From: Candidatus Electrothrix marina
GTDB lineage: Bacteria; Desulfobacterota; Desulfobulbia; Desulfobulbales; Desulfobulbaceae
Direction of reading: 5' to 3'
Length of the DNA: 5,616 nucleotides
NCBI GenBank assembly: GCA_004028495.1
Contig: MTKS01000124.1
Location: 1 to 5,616 of the forward strand
Below, in pieces: positions 5,561-5,616 of the stretch (its first letter is position 1; the number at the start of each line of letters is the position of its first letter). The notes beneath the pieces are model-generated. The model searched no databases and was not told where the DNA came from. It worked only from the letters and a program-made list of their open reading frames with translations. A program made the translations under genes and the position numbers.

Positions 5561-5582
5561 CAAGGTAATTTTTTTTACCTTG
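5561..5582. repeat. Perfect 8-bp palindrome with all-T loop
   Basis: CAAGGTAA (5561-5568) and TTACCTTG (5575-5582) are perfect reverse complements separated by six T. No T-run follows either arm, so it is not a standard terminator. A TATAAA at 5593-5598 just downstream raises the possibility of an operator beside a promoter for a gene beyond the right edge. The rest of 5460-5616 shows no gene. Confidence 0.45.
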
Positions 5583-5616
5583 CTATGAATTGTATAAAGG
5601 GCAGCAATTTTAAATT

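Noticed and set aside
1..5616. CRISPR array, transposase or insertion sequence ends
   Set aside because: No evenly spaced repeats, no transposase-like reading frame and no paired terminal inverted repeats with target duplications were seen.

Overview
The window looks like a chromosomal segment from a Gram-negative bacterium. The GroEL and GroES sequences (GroEL begins [16 protein letters not shown] and ends in a GGM-repeat tail), the 359-residue class IV branched-chain aminotransferase, and the mix of GC-richer housekeeping genes with AT-rich spacers remind me of the former Deltaproteobacteria, perhaps Desulfobulbales. That placement is recalled protein resemblance, not a database search.

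Layout, left to right. Positions 1-222 hold no gene but contain several inverted repeats; the strongest, at 154-188, probably ends the next gene's transcript. A small heat shock protein of the Hsp20/alpha-crystallin family lies on the minus strand at 223-660. An AT-rich, gene-free spacer (661-1116) carries divergent control signals. These are a weak minus-strand promoter and a leader that may mask the hsp20 ribosome site, then an almost consensus sigma70 promoter reading right into a toxin-antitoxin pair. The pair is a ribbon-helix-helix antitoxin (1117-1350) and a VapC-type PIN-domain toxin (1353-1745). Only 36 bases later comes ilvE (1782-2861), with no visible terminator or promoter between. 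A 231-base spacer follows, with a sigma32-like promoter and two strong hairpins, then groES (3093-3386) and groEL (3450-5111). A hairpin plus T-run follows groEL. A CAT-anticodon tRNA (5312-5388) with its own promoter and an intrinsic terminator (5422-5459) comes next. The last 150 bases hold no gene, only a short perfect palindrome.

Function. GroES/GroEL form the folding cage and Hsp20 is the ATP-independent holdase that keeps unfolding clients refoldable, so the window has two heat-shock units facing away from each other around a toxin-antitoxin pair and an amino-acid biosynthesis gene. IlvE does the last transamination of leucine, isoleucine and valine synthesis. The chaperone, aminotransferase and tRNA genes are conventional. 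I do not see a clearly new multi-gene system. The parts most worth a second look are regulatory: the groES leader with competing hairpins, the possible hsp20 RNA thermometer, the repeated motif in the vapBC promoter, and the likely read-through from vapBC into ilvE.
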